Notes under the pieces: model-generated
The model's database searches: none
What the model was told of the DNA's origin: nothing
What the model saw: the letters and a program-made list of their open reading frames with translations, nothing else
DNA from: Clostridia bacterium
GTDB lineage: Bacteria; Bacillota; Clostridia; Lachnospirales; Anaerotignaceae
Length of the DNA stretch: 64,000 nt
NCBI GenBank assembly: GCA_009929735.1
Contig: RZZU01000013.1
Coordinates: 1-64,000 of the forward strand
Direction of reading: 5' to 3'
Translations under genes and position numbers: made by a program
Part shown: positions 27,232 to 36,701 of the stretch, in pieces
How positions within the stretch are numbered: the first letter of the stretch is position 1
Layout of the letters: each line of letters opens with the position of its first letter

Positions 27232-27864
27232 TTATTGTTGCTCCCATTTGGAACCATCCGCAAACATAACATCCACAACAACTAATTCATAAAGCTCAGT
27301 ACCTTTAAAACCGCCTAATGAAATACACATTTCATCGCTCACATTTCCGTGAATCAATGTACTTTGCTCGCCAAAAACATGAATATTATTTTTACTAGTT
27401 TTGTCAATTACAGGGACGATATCCTTGTCGTAACAGTACACACACAAAGTATAAGCTGTAATATCCTTACCACTCAGATTGTTTATCGTGTAATTAAGCT
27501 CAGGTGTTCCATCCACTCTATATATCAAATCAGACGATACGGATATAGGAGGCAAAAGTTCAGCACCCGCCTGATCCGTAATATTAGCAGTTCCCTCAAC
27601 GTACTCCACATCCTTATTCAGCAGTTCCGCAACCTTTCTCATGGGTAAATAAGTAGTACCTGCATAGCTAATGCTGTAAGGAACCTTTGAGCCGTTGCTT
27701 AAAGTATAGCTTTCACCTGATTTCGCAATTTGTTTCCCATTCACAGAAATATTAATGGAATTTAATATCGCATCAATTTTTTGTGAATTAGAAGCATAAA
27801 CCGTAGTAAATAATAACAACATCACTGCAACACTTACGACAAAACCCTTTGCTATTTTTTTCAT
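27232..27864 (-). CDS. Exported stalk-domain (copper amine oxidase N-like) protein
   Basis: This 210-residue protein has a signal peptide (MKKIAKGFVVSVAVMLLLFTTVYA) followed by a stalk domain: INISVNGKQIAKSGESYTL, SISYAGTTYLPMRKVAELL and KDVEYVEGTANI. The C-terminal 110 residues look like a beta-sandwich (LNYTINNLSGKDITAYTLCVYCYDKDG-like). No catalytic motif is visible. It is probably a cell-surface or secreted protein. The start is uncertain among closely spaced GTG and ATG codons; I use the ATG after GTGAGG. Confidence 0.75.
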   Translation of the reverse strand: MKKIAKGFVVSVAVMLLLFTTVYASNSQKIDAILNSINISVNGKQIAKSGESYTLSNGSKVPYSISYAGTTYLPMRKVAELLNKDVEYVEGTANITDQAGAELLPPISVSSDLIYRVDGTPELNYTINNLSGKDITAYTLCVYCYDKDIVPVIDKTSKNNIHVFGEQSTLIHGNVSDEMCISLGGFKGTELYELVVVDVMFADGSKWEQQ

Positions 27865-27960
27865 TCTCTTCATCCTCACTTAAATCGTATTATTCTGCAA
27901 ATATCTACCAGAATATACCATAATTAATTAATTATGTCAATATCGCTTTTTTTGTGATTC

Positions 27961-28010
27961 AAAAAAAACGGCTTCTGCAAAATAAACATTTATTTATAAA
28001 GCAAAAGCCA
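27961..28010 (-). terminator. Terminator of the HAD phosphatase gene
   Basis: On the minus strand GGCTTTTGC and GCAGAAGCC pair around an AT-rich loop and are followed by GTTTTTTTT. Confidence 0.65.
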
Positions 28011-28052
28011 TGATAAAAATTAAATTGTCCTTAACATCCCCATGATTGTTCG

Positions 28053-28703
28053 TTAAAACATATCTGCCACAGTTTTTGGCACTGCCCCAATGTAATCGGC
28101 TCCACTGGCATCAAATTCCGCTTTGTCACCATAGCCATATTCCACAGCAATGCAGGGTATCCCTACCAAATGGGCGCCCTCAACGTCAAATTTCCGATCC
28201 CCCACCATAATAGCATCCTCTTTTTTCGCTTTCATGGTCTGCAATACATAGTCAATGACTTTTGCCTTTGTATCCCGACCAATCTCCCGATGATCCCCGC
28301 CGATTACCTCAAAATACCCATCTATTTGATAGTGCTTCAAAATACGCACCGCCGTTTCCTCTTTTTTGGAGGTAGCGACCGCAAGGCGTTTGCCCTTCTT
28401 CCTCAATTCCACCAACATTTCGGGAATCCCTGCATATACCTTGTTTTCAAATAAGCCTACGGTGGCATATCGTTCTCTAAAAAATTCCAATGCCCTATGG
28501 GCATCCTCCTTGTTCATGTTAAAATCCTCAGTAAAGGTTTTAATCAAAGGTGGTCCAACGATAAACTTCAAATCCTCATCCGCCCATTTGGGAATTCCCA
28601 TTTTCTCCTGCATATGCTGTGCAGAGCGAATCACGCCCTCTGCGGAATCCGTCAGTGTCCCATCCAAGTCAAATATAATAATGCTTTGCTGTAATTTTTT
28701 CAT
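28053..28703 (-). CDS. HAD family hydrolase, phosphoglycolate phosphatase-like
   Basis: This 216-residue phosphatase has the four HAD motifs: IIFDLDGTLTDS (catalytic Asp pair), VATSKKEE (motif II), Lys in DTKAKVIDYVL region (motif III) and MVGDRKFDVEGAHLVGIPCIAVEYGYGD (motif IV). The helical cap between them matches the Gph/PpaX type. The substrate is not fixed. GGAGG lies 14 bases before the ATG at 28703, longer than usual, and no other start fits better. Confidence 0.87.
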   Translation of the reverse strand: MKKLQQSIIIFDLDGTLTDSAEGVIRSAQHMQEKMGIPKWADEDLKFIVGPPLIKTFTEDFNMNKEDAHRALEFFRERYATVGLFENKVYAGIPEMLVELRKKGKRLAVATSKKEETAVRILKHYQIDGYFEVIGGDHREIGRDTKAKVIDYVLQTMKAKKEDAIMVGDRKFDVEGAHLVGIPCIAVEYGYGDKAEFDASGADYIGAVPKTVADMF

Positions 28704-28822
28704 ATCTACGCTTCTATCCTCCAAATTTTTCGATCTCTCAGGCAAACTATGTTAACTCAAAAATCAGTTCTTTTCTTCCATAATGTTTCGTATATTTTAC
28801 CGCAAAAACCTTATCTCCGCAA

Positions 28823-28858
28823 ACAAAAAAACCCCCAAAAGATTCTCTTTAAGGGGTA
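28823..28858 (-). terminator. Terminator overlapping the end of spoIIP
   Basis: On the minus strand ACCCCTT and the T-proximal GGGGG arm pair and are followed by TTTTTTTG. The 5' arm overlaps the last codons of spoIIP. Confidence 0.65.
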
Positions 28859-29919
28859 TCCTCCAATAGCACTTCTGCCAAAACTTTTGCCAATGGCTCC
28901 ATTGCATTTAATGCCTCTTGCTTGGTATTGGTCTGCGCACCCACCTCAATGAGCGCAGAACGGGGCATATAATGCAAAATAAATCGGTATGGGTTCAAAT
29001 AAATTTTCCGCATAAACCCGGGATAATTTTGTCCTGCCAATGTGTTCATTTGCAGGCTAAAGGCCAAATTTTCTTTTATGTATTTATTCTCCAGCCAAGT
29101 AACGGGTTCTGCCTGACCATCTTTATTCAAGCGGCAAATTCCGTTTACAAACATAACCTTTGCACAGGTTTTACCGTCAACCTCTGTAATCAGCTTTGTA
29201 TCCTCCGCAATTCCATCTCTGTGCATATCAATACAAACCTCAATAGAGGGATATTGCTTCAATATTTCTTCCACCGCAGGGCCGCTGCGTTCATATGCGC
29301 CTTCACGCTGCCCAACACCATCTACAACATCATACACACCCATATGGTGCAATACGCCAATGCCGTAGTCTTCCTCTAAAATACGTTTCAATTCTTCGCC
29401 TACACCGCAAATGCCCTCTTCAAGTCCTTTTGACATATCGCTGTCTGCATAAGCCTCATTGGTATGGGTATGAAAAATCAGCACCTTAGGCTCTTCCAGC
29501 GTTGGTTCTATGGAAAAATCCATGGACAACGCCTCATCCACATTAATATCACCTTCCAAAAGAGCCGTCCTCGCATCCACAGTATAAAAATTGCTTTTTA
29601 AGTATGAAAAGTCCTTCATTTTATCAAGGACTTCCTGTGTAACCTTCAAACTCTCTGCATTTCTGTGAATGGCATTCTTTTGCTGAAACTCAACATCTTC
29701 AATGCCCCAAACAGCAGCAGCAGCACTTTTTTCGTCATCCTTCGGTTCCGTGCGCAAGCTTTGTATGGCCAATGAGCCGTGGGGTACTTGTCCCGGCAGG
29801 ACTTCTGCCAAAAGCCATCGCCCACCACCCATCTGCAAAAAAAACGGCATGGCTACCAGAAAAAGGAAAAGCCCAAAAAGGCTTAGGGCGTGTTGTCCTC
29901 CGCCACCTTTTTGCTCCAC
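28849..29919 (-). CDS. spoIIP: Stage II sporulation protein P
   Basis: This protein of about 356 residues is the amidase/endopeptidase that works with SpoIID and SpoIIM to thin septal peptidoglycan during engulfment. One N-terminal membrane segment (LSLFGLFLFLVAMPFFLQM) is followed by the amidase domain with VLIFHTHTNEAY, CIDMHRDG and ALIEVGAQTNTKQEAL. GGGAGG lies 8 bases before a GTG at 29919, which I prefer to the ATG two codons earlier because that leaves only 2 bases of spacing. It marks the organism as a spore former. Confidence 0.9.
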   Translation of the reverse strand: MEQKGGGGQHALSLFGLFLFLVAMPFFLQMGGGRWLLAEVLPGQVPHGSLAIQSLRTEPKDDEKSAAAAVWGIEDVEFQQKNAIHRNAESLKVTQEVLDKMKDFSYLKSNFYTVDARTALLEGDINVDEALSMDFSIEPTLEEPKVLIFHTHTNEAYADSDMSKGLEEGICGVGEELKRILEEDYGIGVLHHMGVYDVVDGVGQREGAYERSGPAVEEILKQYPSIEVCIDMHRDGIAEDTKLITEVDGKTCAKVMFVNGICRLNKDGQAEPVTWLENKYIKENLAFSLQMNTLAGQNYPGFMRKIYLNPYRFILHYMPRSALIEVGAQTNTKQEALNAMEPLAKVLAEVLLEDTP

Positions 29920-30318
29920 TGACATCGCCTCCCTTCATACAAAGTTTATGCCCTAATAAATGGGCATAGAACAATAATATATAACCGGCTTTATCATGGA
30001 AAACGTCCTGACAAAAAGCGAATTCTCTACTTAAAAAAACTCTTAGACTGCCCTCCTGCTTTGTGTTTTTTTGCCTCAATCACGCTCTTGGTTTGATGCA
30101 AGCAATGTTAGATACACTTAGAAAAATAGTCCCCTGAACGAAAATCGCCCTACTCACGCATTCCAAATAAGCTCTTTCCAACCAAAAAAACCCTCGTTAC
30201 TTTCAACGAAGGTCTTGTTCTCTTTTCCTTTTTCCCCATACCATAAAACCCCCGCAGAGGTTATCCACGAGGGTTTCACGCATATGGAGTTATGGATTGT
30301 ATGGTCAAAGAAACAAGA
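29920..30318 (-). other. Gap between spoIIP and aminotransferase 1 with two terminator-like hairpins
   Basis: No gene is supported here. On the minus strand CCTTCGTT-GAAAGT-AACGAGGG followed by TTTTTTT (about 30184-30213) and a second AAACCCTCG...CGGGGGTTT hairpin (about 30243-30275) lie downstream of aminotransferase 1 and probably end its transcript. The spoIIP promoter must also lie here but was not identified. Confidence 0.55.
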
Positions 30319-31503
30319 TTATCTCAAGTTTGCTTTGATTACTTCTGCAATACGCTTGATGCCTTCCTCGATTTTTTCCTCAGGCATACAAGAGTAGTTC
30401 ATACGGAAGGTATTATCATGTCCGCCGTTGGGGAAGAAGCCACCACCGGGAACATATGCAACCTTCTTTGCCAAGCACTGCTGTGCCATTTCTTTTGCAT
30501 TTATGTATTCAGGCAATACGACCCATGTAAACAATCCGCCGTCGGGATGTGTCCATGTACATTCCTTCGGGAAATTCTCTTCCATGGTTTTCAGCATACA
30601 GTCACGTCTTTTGCGGTATACCGCCTTGATTTTTTCAACGTGTTCGTCCAAATCGTTCATTTCTAAGAAAGTATTTGTTTCCATCTGGGCAACTGTGGAT
30701 GCCTGAAGATCGGAAGCTTGCTTCATGAAATTGAATTTTCCCAAAATTTCACTTTCTGCACAAACCCAGCCCAATCTGTATCCGGGAGCTAAAATTTTAG
30801 AGAAGGTTCCCAAGAAAACAACAAGGCCTTTTGTATCCAAAGACTTCAAAGAAGGCATATTTTCGTTTTCAAAACGCAATTCGCCGTAAGGGTTATCCTC
30901 AATAACGGGAATTTCATATTTGCTGATGATTTCCATAAATTTATGACGTCTTTCCAGATTCCATGTTCTGCCCGAAGGGTTCTGGAAATCAGGAATTACA
31001 TAAATCATCTTTACATTTTCTGTGGAAGCCAATGTTTTTTCCAATTCTTCCATAATCATACCGTTGTTATCGGTAGGAATTTCAATAAAATTAGGCTCAC
31101 AAGCCTTAAACGCATTCACTGCGCCCAAGTAGGAAGGGCTTTCCAATAAAATAACGTCGCCTTTATTCACAAAAACACGAGCGGCAAAATCCAACCCTTG
31201 CTGAGAACCACTTGTAACCAAAACATGGTCAATATCCGTTTCGATATTATTTTTTGCTTTCATTCTATCGACAATTTTCTGTCTAAGTGCAGGATAGCCT
31301 TCTGTAGAAGTATACTGCAAAGCAACACGACCCTGTTCATCCAATGTTTTTACAGATGCAGCTTTCATGCCTTCCACAGGGAATAATTCCGGCGCAGGCA
31401 TACCTCCTGCAAAAGAAATAATATCAGGCTGAGAAGTGAGCTTAAGCAATTCTCTGATTTCGGAGCCTGTTAAAAGATTCATTCTGTCTGCAAAACGTAC
31501 CAT
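30319..31503 (-). CDS. PLP-dependent aminotransferase, class I/II (copy 1)
   Basis: This 394-residue fold-type I aminotransferase resembles the 2-aminoadipate/MocR-related group. The PLP lysine is K236 in LGTFSKILAPGYRLGW; GSQQGLDFAARVF, VIPDFQNPSGRTW and EDNPYGELRF are the other cofactor-binding motifs, and the final FRMNYSCM contains the carboxylate-binding arginine. The amino acid substrate is not fixed. AAGGAGGAAAAACCCT precedes the ATG. A close paralogue of the same length lies 441 bases upstream on the same strand. Confidence 0.88.
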   Translation of the reverse strand: MVRFADRMNLLTGSEIRELLKLTSQPDIISFAGGMPAPELFPVEGMKAASVKTLDEQGRVALQYTSTEGYPALRQKIVDRMKAKNNIETDIDHVLVTSGSQQGLDFAARVFVNKGDVILLESPSYLGAVNAFKACEPNFIEIPTDNNGMIMEELEKTLASTENVKMIYVIPDFQNPSGRTWNLERRHKFMEIISKYEIPVIEDNPYGELRFENENMPSLKSLDTKGLVVFLGTFSKILAPGYRLGWVCAESEILGKFNFMKQASDLQASTVAQMETNTFLEMNDLDEHVEKIKAVYRKRRDCMLKTMEENFPKECTWTHPDGGLFTWVVLPEYINAKEMAQQCLAKKVAYVPGGGFFPNGGHDNTFRMNYSCMPEEKIEEGIKRIAEVIKANLR

Positions 31504-31944
31504 AGGGTTTTTCCTCCTTAAATTCTTAAAAATAATCCGATGTCTTACAAGAAACGTATTTTTTCTTGTACATTGACAAATTAATTAAAATTTACCTTTT
31601 CAAACTAATTAAAACACAAACATTTAACAAAGTCAATGCAATTTCACAAAAAAGTTCGTTAAATAATGACAGAAACCAACTTCAAGCAATCCTATTTTTT
31701 GTACAAAAAACAAAACAATTTGGAAAATACATCTTTATTCGCCGATAAATTGTTTTTAATTGAAAACATTTCAAACAAAAAACCTATGTTCCAACAAGAT
31801 ATTTTTTGTTTGTATTTTTGTACAATCCTCTTTTCTTCTGTTTCCACATAGAAAAACCCTCGTAACATATCCATCCTTGGATTGTTTGCGGGGGTCCTTC
31901 GGTTTACCTTAAGGGCAAAAGCTGTCTGCGTTTTCAGCCAAACC
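31504..31944. other. AT-rich gap between the two aminotransferase genes
   Basis: No gene is supported. The stretch is strongly AT-rich and holds several TTTTGTACAA-like palindromes (near 31562, 31692 and 31815). A CGTAACA...GGGGGTCC region near 31860-31910 lies downstream of copy 2 but shows no clean terminator. Confidence 0.5.
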
Positions 31945-33129
31945 TTATTTCAAGTTCGCCTTGATTACATCAGCCAAAGCCTTTACACCCTCTATAATTT
32001 TTTCATCACTCATGCAGGAATAGTTCATACGGAAGCAGTTATTTTTTCCGCCGTTAGGGAAAAAGCTTCCGCCGGGAACGTATGCAACCTTCTTTTCCAG
32101 ACACTGCAACGCCATTTCTTTTGTATTAATGTAGGAAGGCAGCTCTACCCATGTGAACAAACCACCGTCAGGATATGTGAATTTTGCTTCCGCAGGGAAG
32201 TATTCTTCCATTGCCTTGATCATAACATCACGTCTGTGTTTATAAACTTCTCTAATCTTTGCCACGTGTGCGTCCAAATCATACAAATCCATATACTTGT
32301 TGGCTTGCAGCTGTGTCAGGGTCGAGGTCTGTAAATCCGCACCCTGTTTCATGGTATTAAACTTCGAAAGGAGTTCATCCTCTGCACAAACCCAACCGAT
32401 ACGGAACCCAGGAACCATAACCTTGGATAATGTGCCAAGGTAAACAACAAGTCCCTTTGTATCCAAGGACTTTAATGCAGGCATATCCTCATTTTCAAAA
32501 CGCAGTTCGCCATAAGGGTTGTCCTCAATCACGGGAATTTCATATTTATTAATGAGTTCCATAAATTTCTTTCTTCTCTCCAAAGACCATGTACGGCCTG
32601 TTGGATTTTGAAAATCAGGAATCACATAAATCATTTTTACATTTTCTGTGGTAGCAAGAATTTTGTCCAATTCTTCCATAATCATGCCGCCGTCGTCTGT
32701 GGGCACTTCAATAAAAGTAGGCTCACAAGCCTTAAATGCGTTGATTGCACCTAAATAGGAAGGGCTTTCCACCAAAATAACATCGCCCTTATCTACAAAT
32801 ACCCGTGCGGCAAAATCAAGACCTTGCTGAGAGCCGCTGGTAATCAAAATCTGATCTGGGGAAGTATGAATATTATTTTTTTCTGCCATTCTTTCCGCAA
32901 GCTTTTGTCTTAACTGGGGCAGACCTTCAGTAGAGGAATATTGACACGCAACGGTGCCCATTTCTTCCATGACTGCAATACCGGCCTGTTTTAACTCTTC
33001 TACAGGAAACAACTCCGGCGCGGGCAAGCCGCCTGCAAAAGAAATAATGTCGGGTCTGGCAATGAGTCTTAAAAGATCTCCAATATCCGAACTATCCAAA
33101 AGGTCAAGTCTTTTTGCAAAACGTACCAT
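31945..33129 (-). CDS. PLP-dependent aminotransferase, class I/II (copy 2)
   Basis: This 394-residue protein is a close paralogue of copy 1, sharing long identical runs (for example PSYLGA-NAFKACEP, YGELRFEN, PALKSLDTKGLVV-like) and the PLP lysine K236 in LGTLSKVMVPGFRIGW. Equal length and orientation point to tandem duplication. Differences are concentrated in the N-terminal substrate-side segment and the C-terminal domain, so substrate range may differ. AAAGGGG precedes the ATG. Confidence 0.88.
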   Translation of the reverse strand: MVRFAKRLDLLDSSDIGDLLRLIARPDIISFAGGLPAPELFPVEELKQAGIAVMEEMGTVACQYSSTEGLPQLRQKLAERMAEKNNIHTSPDQILITSGSQQGLDFAARVFVDKGDVILVESPSYLGAINAFKACEPTFIEVPTDDGGMIMEELDKILATTENVKMIYVIPDFQNPTGRTWSLERRKKFMELINKYEIPVIEDNPYGELRFENEDMPALKSLDTKGLVVYLGTLSKVMVPGFRIGWVCAEDELLSKFNTMKQGADLQTSTLTQLQANKYMDLYDLDAHVAKIREVYKHRRDVMIKAMEEYFPAEAKFTYPDGGLFTWVELPSYINTKEMALQCLEKKVAYVPGGSFFPNGGKNNCFRMNYSCMSDEKIIEGVKALADVIKANLK

Positions 33130-33632
33130 AAAATTTATTCCCCTTTCATTTGTTTTTCAACCTTAATTCATTGTATTATTATAAAGACATGTTCCTATTA
33201 AGCCACAAAACGCACTGTCTGTCAATGATTTTGCAGAAAAATTGTATCCTTTTAAATACAGTTAAAATAGTGATTTTTCAAGCATTTTGCATTCATAACC
33301 TGTATGTTTTTATTGTAAAATTTCGCTCTTTTCACTGCCACTTATCCGCTTCTGGTCAAAACAACAATGAGAAACCTTAATTTCAGGCAAAAATTCATCA
33401 TTTTTTTCTCAAATGCGCTGCAATCGTCAATTTCATCCTGTTTTCTTTCACCTGTTTATAAAATGCCGTTTAAAAGTTTGGCAATATTAAACACACTTCC
33501 TTGTATGCAAATTGCAACACTTCATTTTTCCTTAGATATAAGCGAACAAACTAAAAAACCGCAGAAAAAAAGTAGCATTTTGATACATTATGTCAAAAAG
33601 TTTTATATATCGAATTTTTTGTTTCATTTGTA
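33130..33632. other. AT-rich gap between aminotransferase 2 and the XRE regulator
   Basis: About 500 AT-rich bases between divergent genes. Open frames here have no RBS and an odd composition, so I call no gene. Confidence 0.5.
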
Positions 33633-33660
33633 TTGCATTCCCATGTATTTGCTGTATAAT
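33633..33660 (+). promoter_or_regulatory. Promoter of the XRE-pot operon
   Basis: TTGCAT at 33633-33638 and TATAAT at 33655-33660 are 16 bases apart, about 65 bases before the regulator gene. Confidence 0.55.
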
Positions 33661-33724
33661 TATTGGGGTTTCATAAGAATACCTGAATGGTTACGTTATG
33701 CTAAGTGAAAAGGAGTTGTTGAGG

Positions 33725-34258
33725 ATGGATATCGGGCATAAAATCAAGCAGCTTCGTGTGCAAAAGGGTCTGACCCTAGAGGAATTGGCAAGCCGCAGCG
33801 AACTGACAAAGGGTTTCCTGTCTCAGATGGAAAGAAACCTGACGTCTCCTTCCATTTCTACGTTAAACGATATTCTGGAGGCATTAGGCACCACGCTTTC
33901 CGAATTTTTTAAAGAAGAAAAACAAGAACAGCTGGTTTTTCGCAAAAAGGATTTTTTTGTCGATGAAAGAGGGCATTATACCGTTCATTGGATTGTGCCA
34001 AACACACAAAAAAATGAAATGGAACCCATTCTAATCGAATTGCCGCAAGGAGGTTCGTCCTTTCAAATGGACCCCCACAGCGGCGAAGAATTTGGGTATA
34101 TCCTTGAGGGAAGCATTACGCTGGATTGCGGTGAAGAAAGCTATGCTGTCCACAAGGGAGAAACCTTCTACCTTTCGGGCAAAACAAGCCATATTTTAAA
34201 AAATGATAAAAAAACGAAGGCAAAGGTCCTTTGGATCTCAACGCCGCCGTTATTCTGA
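33725..34258 (+). CDS. XRE-cupin transcription regulator of polyamine transport
   Basis: This 177-residue protein has an N-terminal helix-turn-helix ([36 protein letters not shown]) and a C-terminal cupin fold ([29 protein letters not shown]) that binds a small effector. The same two-domain type (PuuR-like) often sits next to potABCD and senses polyamines. AAAAGGAG lies 9 bases before the ATG at 33725. It precedes potA by 17 bases and is probably co-transcribed. Confidence 0.9.
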   Translation: MDIGHKIKQLRVQKGLTLEELASRSELTKGFLSQMERNLTSPSISTLNDILEALGTTLSEFFKEEKQEQLVFRKKDFFVDERGHYTVHWIVPNTQKNEMEPILIELPQGGSSFQMDPHSGEEFGYILEGSITLDCGEESYAVHKGETFYLSGKTSHILKNDKKTKAKVLWISTPPLF

Positions 34259-34275
34259 TAAGATGGGAGGCAGAC

Positions 34276-35844
34276 ATGAAAAAGCTGATTCAATTCAAAA
34301 ACATCGTCAAAGACTTTGACGGCAAATTGGTTTTAAAGGGTATCAATCTGGATATCTATGAAAACGAATTCGTTACCCTGCTTGGGCCCAGCGGCTGTGG
34401 AAAAACAACACTTCTGCGTATTTTAGGCGGATTCTTAACGCAAACGGAAGGACAAGTTCTTTTTGATGGAGCAGAAATCAGTAATGTGCCTCCATACAAA
34501 AGGGAAATCAACACCGTATTTCAAAAATACGCTTTGTTTCCTCATATGAACGTGTATAACAATATCGCTTTCGGCTTGAAAATCAAAAAGGAGCCGAAGG
34601 ATATTATCGAGCAAAAGGTAAAGCGTATGCTGAAGCTGGTAAATTTAGAAGAATATGCAGACCGCAACGTAACCGAAATGAGTGGTGGTCAGCAGCAGCG
34701 TGTTGCCATTGCCCGTGCATTGGTCAATGAGCCGAGCGTTCTGCTTTTGGACGAACCCTTGGGTGCGTTGGACTTAAAGCTGAGAAAAGAAATGCAGCAG
34801 GAGCTGAAAAAAATTCAGCAGGAGGTAGGCATTACCTTCATTTATGTAACGCATGATCAAGAAGAGGCACTCACCATGTCCGATAAAATTGTGGTTATGA
34901 AAGACGGAGAAATTCAGCAAATTGGCTCACCAACGGATATTTATAACGAGCCGATCAACCAATATGTTGCCAATTTTATCGGTGAAAGCAACATCATGGA
35001 CGGCGTGATGCTGGAGGACTACCTCGTTATGTTTGAGGATAAAAAATACAAATGTGTAGACTTTGGCTTTTCACCCAATGAAAAGGTTGATGTTGTCATT
35101 CGTCCCGAGGATTTGGATATTGTCCCAAGGGCAGAGGGCAAGCTGAAGGGCATCGTAAAATCCGTGCTGTTTAAAGGCGTGCATTACGAAACCCTGGTGG
35201 AAACCAAGGTGGGCACCTCCATCACTGTAAAAATGATGGTTTCCGACGACCGCCCTGTGTTCAATGAAAATGCAAACGAAAAAATTTCCGCCAATGACTT
35301 CTACCTTGACATGGCTGACGTCGAGGCATTGGATGAAGGCACCATTGTTGCCCGTGCCGATGCGCAGGCTTGGGATCCGGAAACGGATGCGTTTATTTCA
35401 ATCAAAGAAATCAGCTATTCCATCAAAAAAGAAAACGGCAGCTATCCTGTCACCTTCTCCACCGCCGCAGGCACCTCTGTTACGGTAAATATGATTGTAA
35501 AGGATGAAAACCGTATTGCAAATAAAGAATATCAGGAAGAAATATTTGCGGTGAATTTCTTTAAAAAAGCCGATGAAATCCATGAATCCATTGCTTTGGA
35601 AACGGATTTGAAAACTTGGGCAAATGCCTCCGCATGGAGCCTCGAGGACGGCTTGTCCGTTGAAATTACCAACGTCAAGTATGACTTTGACCCTGAAACC
35701 ATTACCCCCGGTGTCTATGCGGTGACCTTTGCCACCGAGGGCTACGAATATAAAGTAGATACGACTGACCGCTATGAAATTGGCAACGAGGTCGGTCTTA
35801 CCTTCCAGCCGGAGGATATTCATATCATGACAAAAGAAAACTGA
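34276..35844 (+). CDS. potA: Spermidine/putrescine ABC transporter ATPase with duplicated insert
   Basis: This 522-residue ATPase powers polyamine import. Walker A GPSGCGKT is at 37-44, the signature SGGQQ at 136-140, Walker B LLLDE at 156-160 and the switch His193. The C-terminal TOBE region starts normally ([18 protein letters not shown], about 293-310) and ends normally ([21 protein letters not shown]), but about 175 residues are inserted between. The insert is two related repeats (about 313-396 and 399-488), each ending in G-Y/S-Y-P/A-VTF-T. Usual PotA proteins have about 350 residues. GGGAGG lies before the ATG at 34276. Confidence 0.93.
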   Translation: MKKLIQFKNIVKDFDGKLVLKGINLDIYENEFVTLLGPSGCGKTTLLRILGGFLTQTEGQVLFDGAEISNVPPYKREINTVFQKYALFPHMNVYNNIAFGLKIKKEPKDIIEQKVKRMLKLVNLEEYADRNVTEMSGGQQQRVAIARALVNEPSVLLLDEPLGALDLKLRKEMQQELKKIQQEVGITFIYVTHDQEEALTMSDKIVVMKDGEIQQIGSPTDIYNEPINQYVANFIGESNIMDGVMLEDYLVMFEDKKYKCVDFGFSPNEKVDVVIRPEDLDIVPRAEGKLKGIVKSVLFKGVHYETLVETKVGTSITVKMMVSDDRPVFNENANEKISANDFYLDMADVEALDEGTIVARADAQAWDPETDAFISIKEISYSIKKENGSYPVTFSTAAGTSVTVNMIVKDENRIANKEYQEEIFAVNFFKKADEIHESIALETDLKTWANASAWSLEDGLSVEITNVKYDFDPETITPGVYAVTFATEGYEYKVDTTDRYEIGNEVGLTFQPEDIHIMTKEN

Positions 35845-35858
35845 AGGGGGGGTATTCG

Positions 35859-36701
35859 GTGAAACAATTTCGAAATATGGCTCTGCCCTATATTGTTTGG
35901 ATGGTGGCAATCATTGTTGTCCCCATGCTGTTGATTATCCTTTATGCCTTTACCGATAAGGGAAATGATGTGGCTACCATACGCTTTACATTCGAAAACT
36001 TTGCACGCTTTTTCAGCGACACAGTCTTTATGAGTGTATTAAAACGCTCCCTGTACATTGCAGTGATTACAACCGTGATTTGTATCCTGTTGGGCTACCC
36101 CGTTGCCTATGTGATTGCAAACCGTAGTGAACGAAGCAAGATTTTCTGGATTTTGCTGATTACACTGCCCACTTGGATTAATATGCTGGTGCGCACCTAT
36201 GCCTGGATGGGTATTTTGCAGGATGAAGGGGTAATCAATCACTTCTTGGGGTTTTTGGGCATTGGCCCGATTACCATGATACATACCAGCTTTGCCGTTG
36301 TTTTGGGTATGGTTTATAATTTTATCCCATTTATGATTTTGCAAATTTACACCGCCCTTACAAAAATGGATAAAAGCTATCTGGAGGCGGCAAGCGACCT
36401 TGGTGCAAACCGCATTCAGTCTTTTTTAAGAATCACACTCCCCCTTTCCATTCCAGGGGTCATTAGCGGCATTACGCTGGTATTTCTGCCTGCGGTATCC
36501 AGCTTCTTTATTCCAAAGCTTTTGGGCGGCGGACAGTATGTTTTAATCGGCAATGTCATCGAAACAGAATTTTTGACCTCAGGAGATTGGAATTTCGGTA
36601 GTGCCATTTCCTTGGCAATGGCAGTCATTATTATGATTTCGTTATACATTACCAAAAAAGTGGATACTGACCCTGCGGCGAATGGAAGGGAGGATAAATA
36701 A
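35859..36701 (+). CDS. potB: Spermidine/putrescine ABC transporter permease
   Basis: This 280-residue permease has about six membrane segments and the EAA loop YLEAASDLGANRIQSFLRITLPLSIPG that contacts PotA. The start is GTG at 35859, preceded by GAAGGGGGGG. It overlaps potC by one base (TAATG). Confidence 0.93.
   Translation: MKQFRNMALPYIVWMVAIIVVPMLLIILYAFTDKGNDVATIRFTFENFARFFSDTVFMSVLKRSLYIAVITTVICILLGYPVAYVIANRSERSKIFWILLITLPTWINMLVRTYAWMGILQDEGVINHFLGFLGIGPITMIHTSFAVVLGMVYNFIPFMILQIYTALTKMDKSYLEAASDLGANRIQSFLRITLPLSIPGVISGITLVFLPAVSSFFIPKLLGGGQYVLIGNVIETEFLTSGDWNFGSAISLAMAVIIMISLYITKKVDTDPAANGREDK

Noticed and set aside
27232-28010. A broken mobile-element gene near the 27.0 kb repeat
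   Set aside because: The only gene nearby is an intact stalk-domain protein; no transposase or integrase remnants were found.
31566-31851. Short plus-strand frames between the two aminotransferases
   Set aside because: Composition simply follows the AT-rich DNA and there is no RBS.
33330-33352. A sigma-54-like TGGCAGTGAAAAGAGC on the minus strand upstream of aminotransferase 2
   Set aside because: The GG-to-GC spacing is 11 instead of the required 10 and the -12 element is poor.
33367-33708. A 113-codon plus-strand frame before the XRE regulator
   Set aside because: No RBS, it covers the predicted promoter and its translation resembles no protein family.
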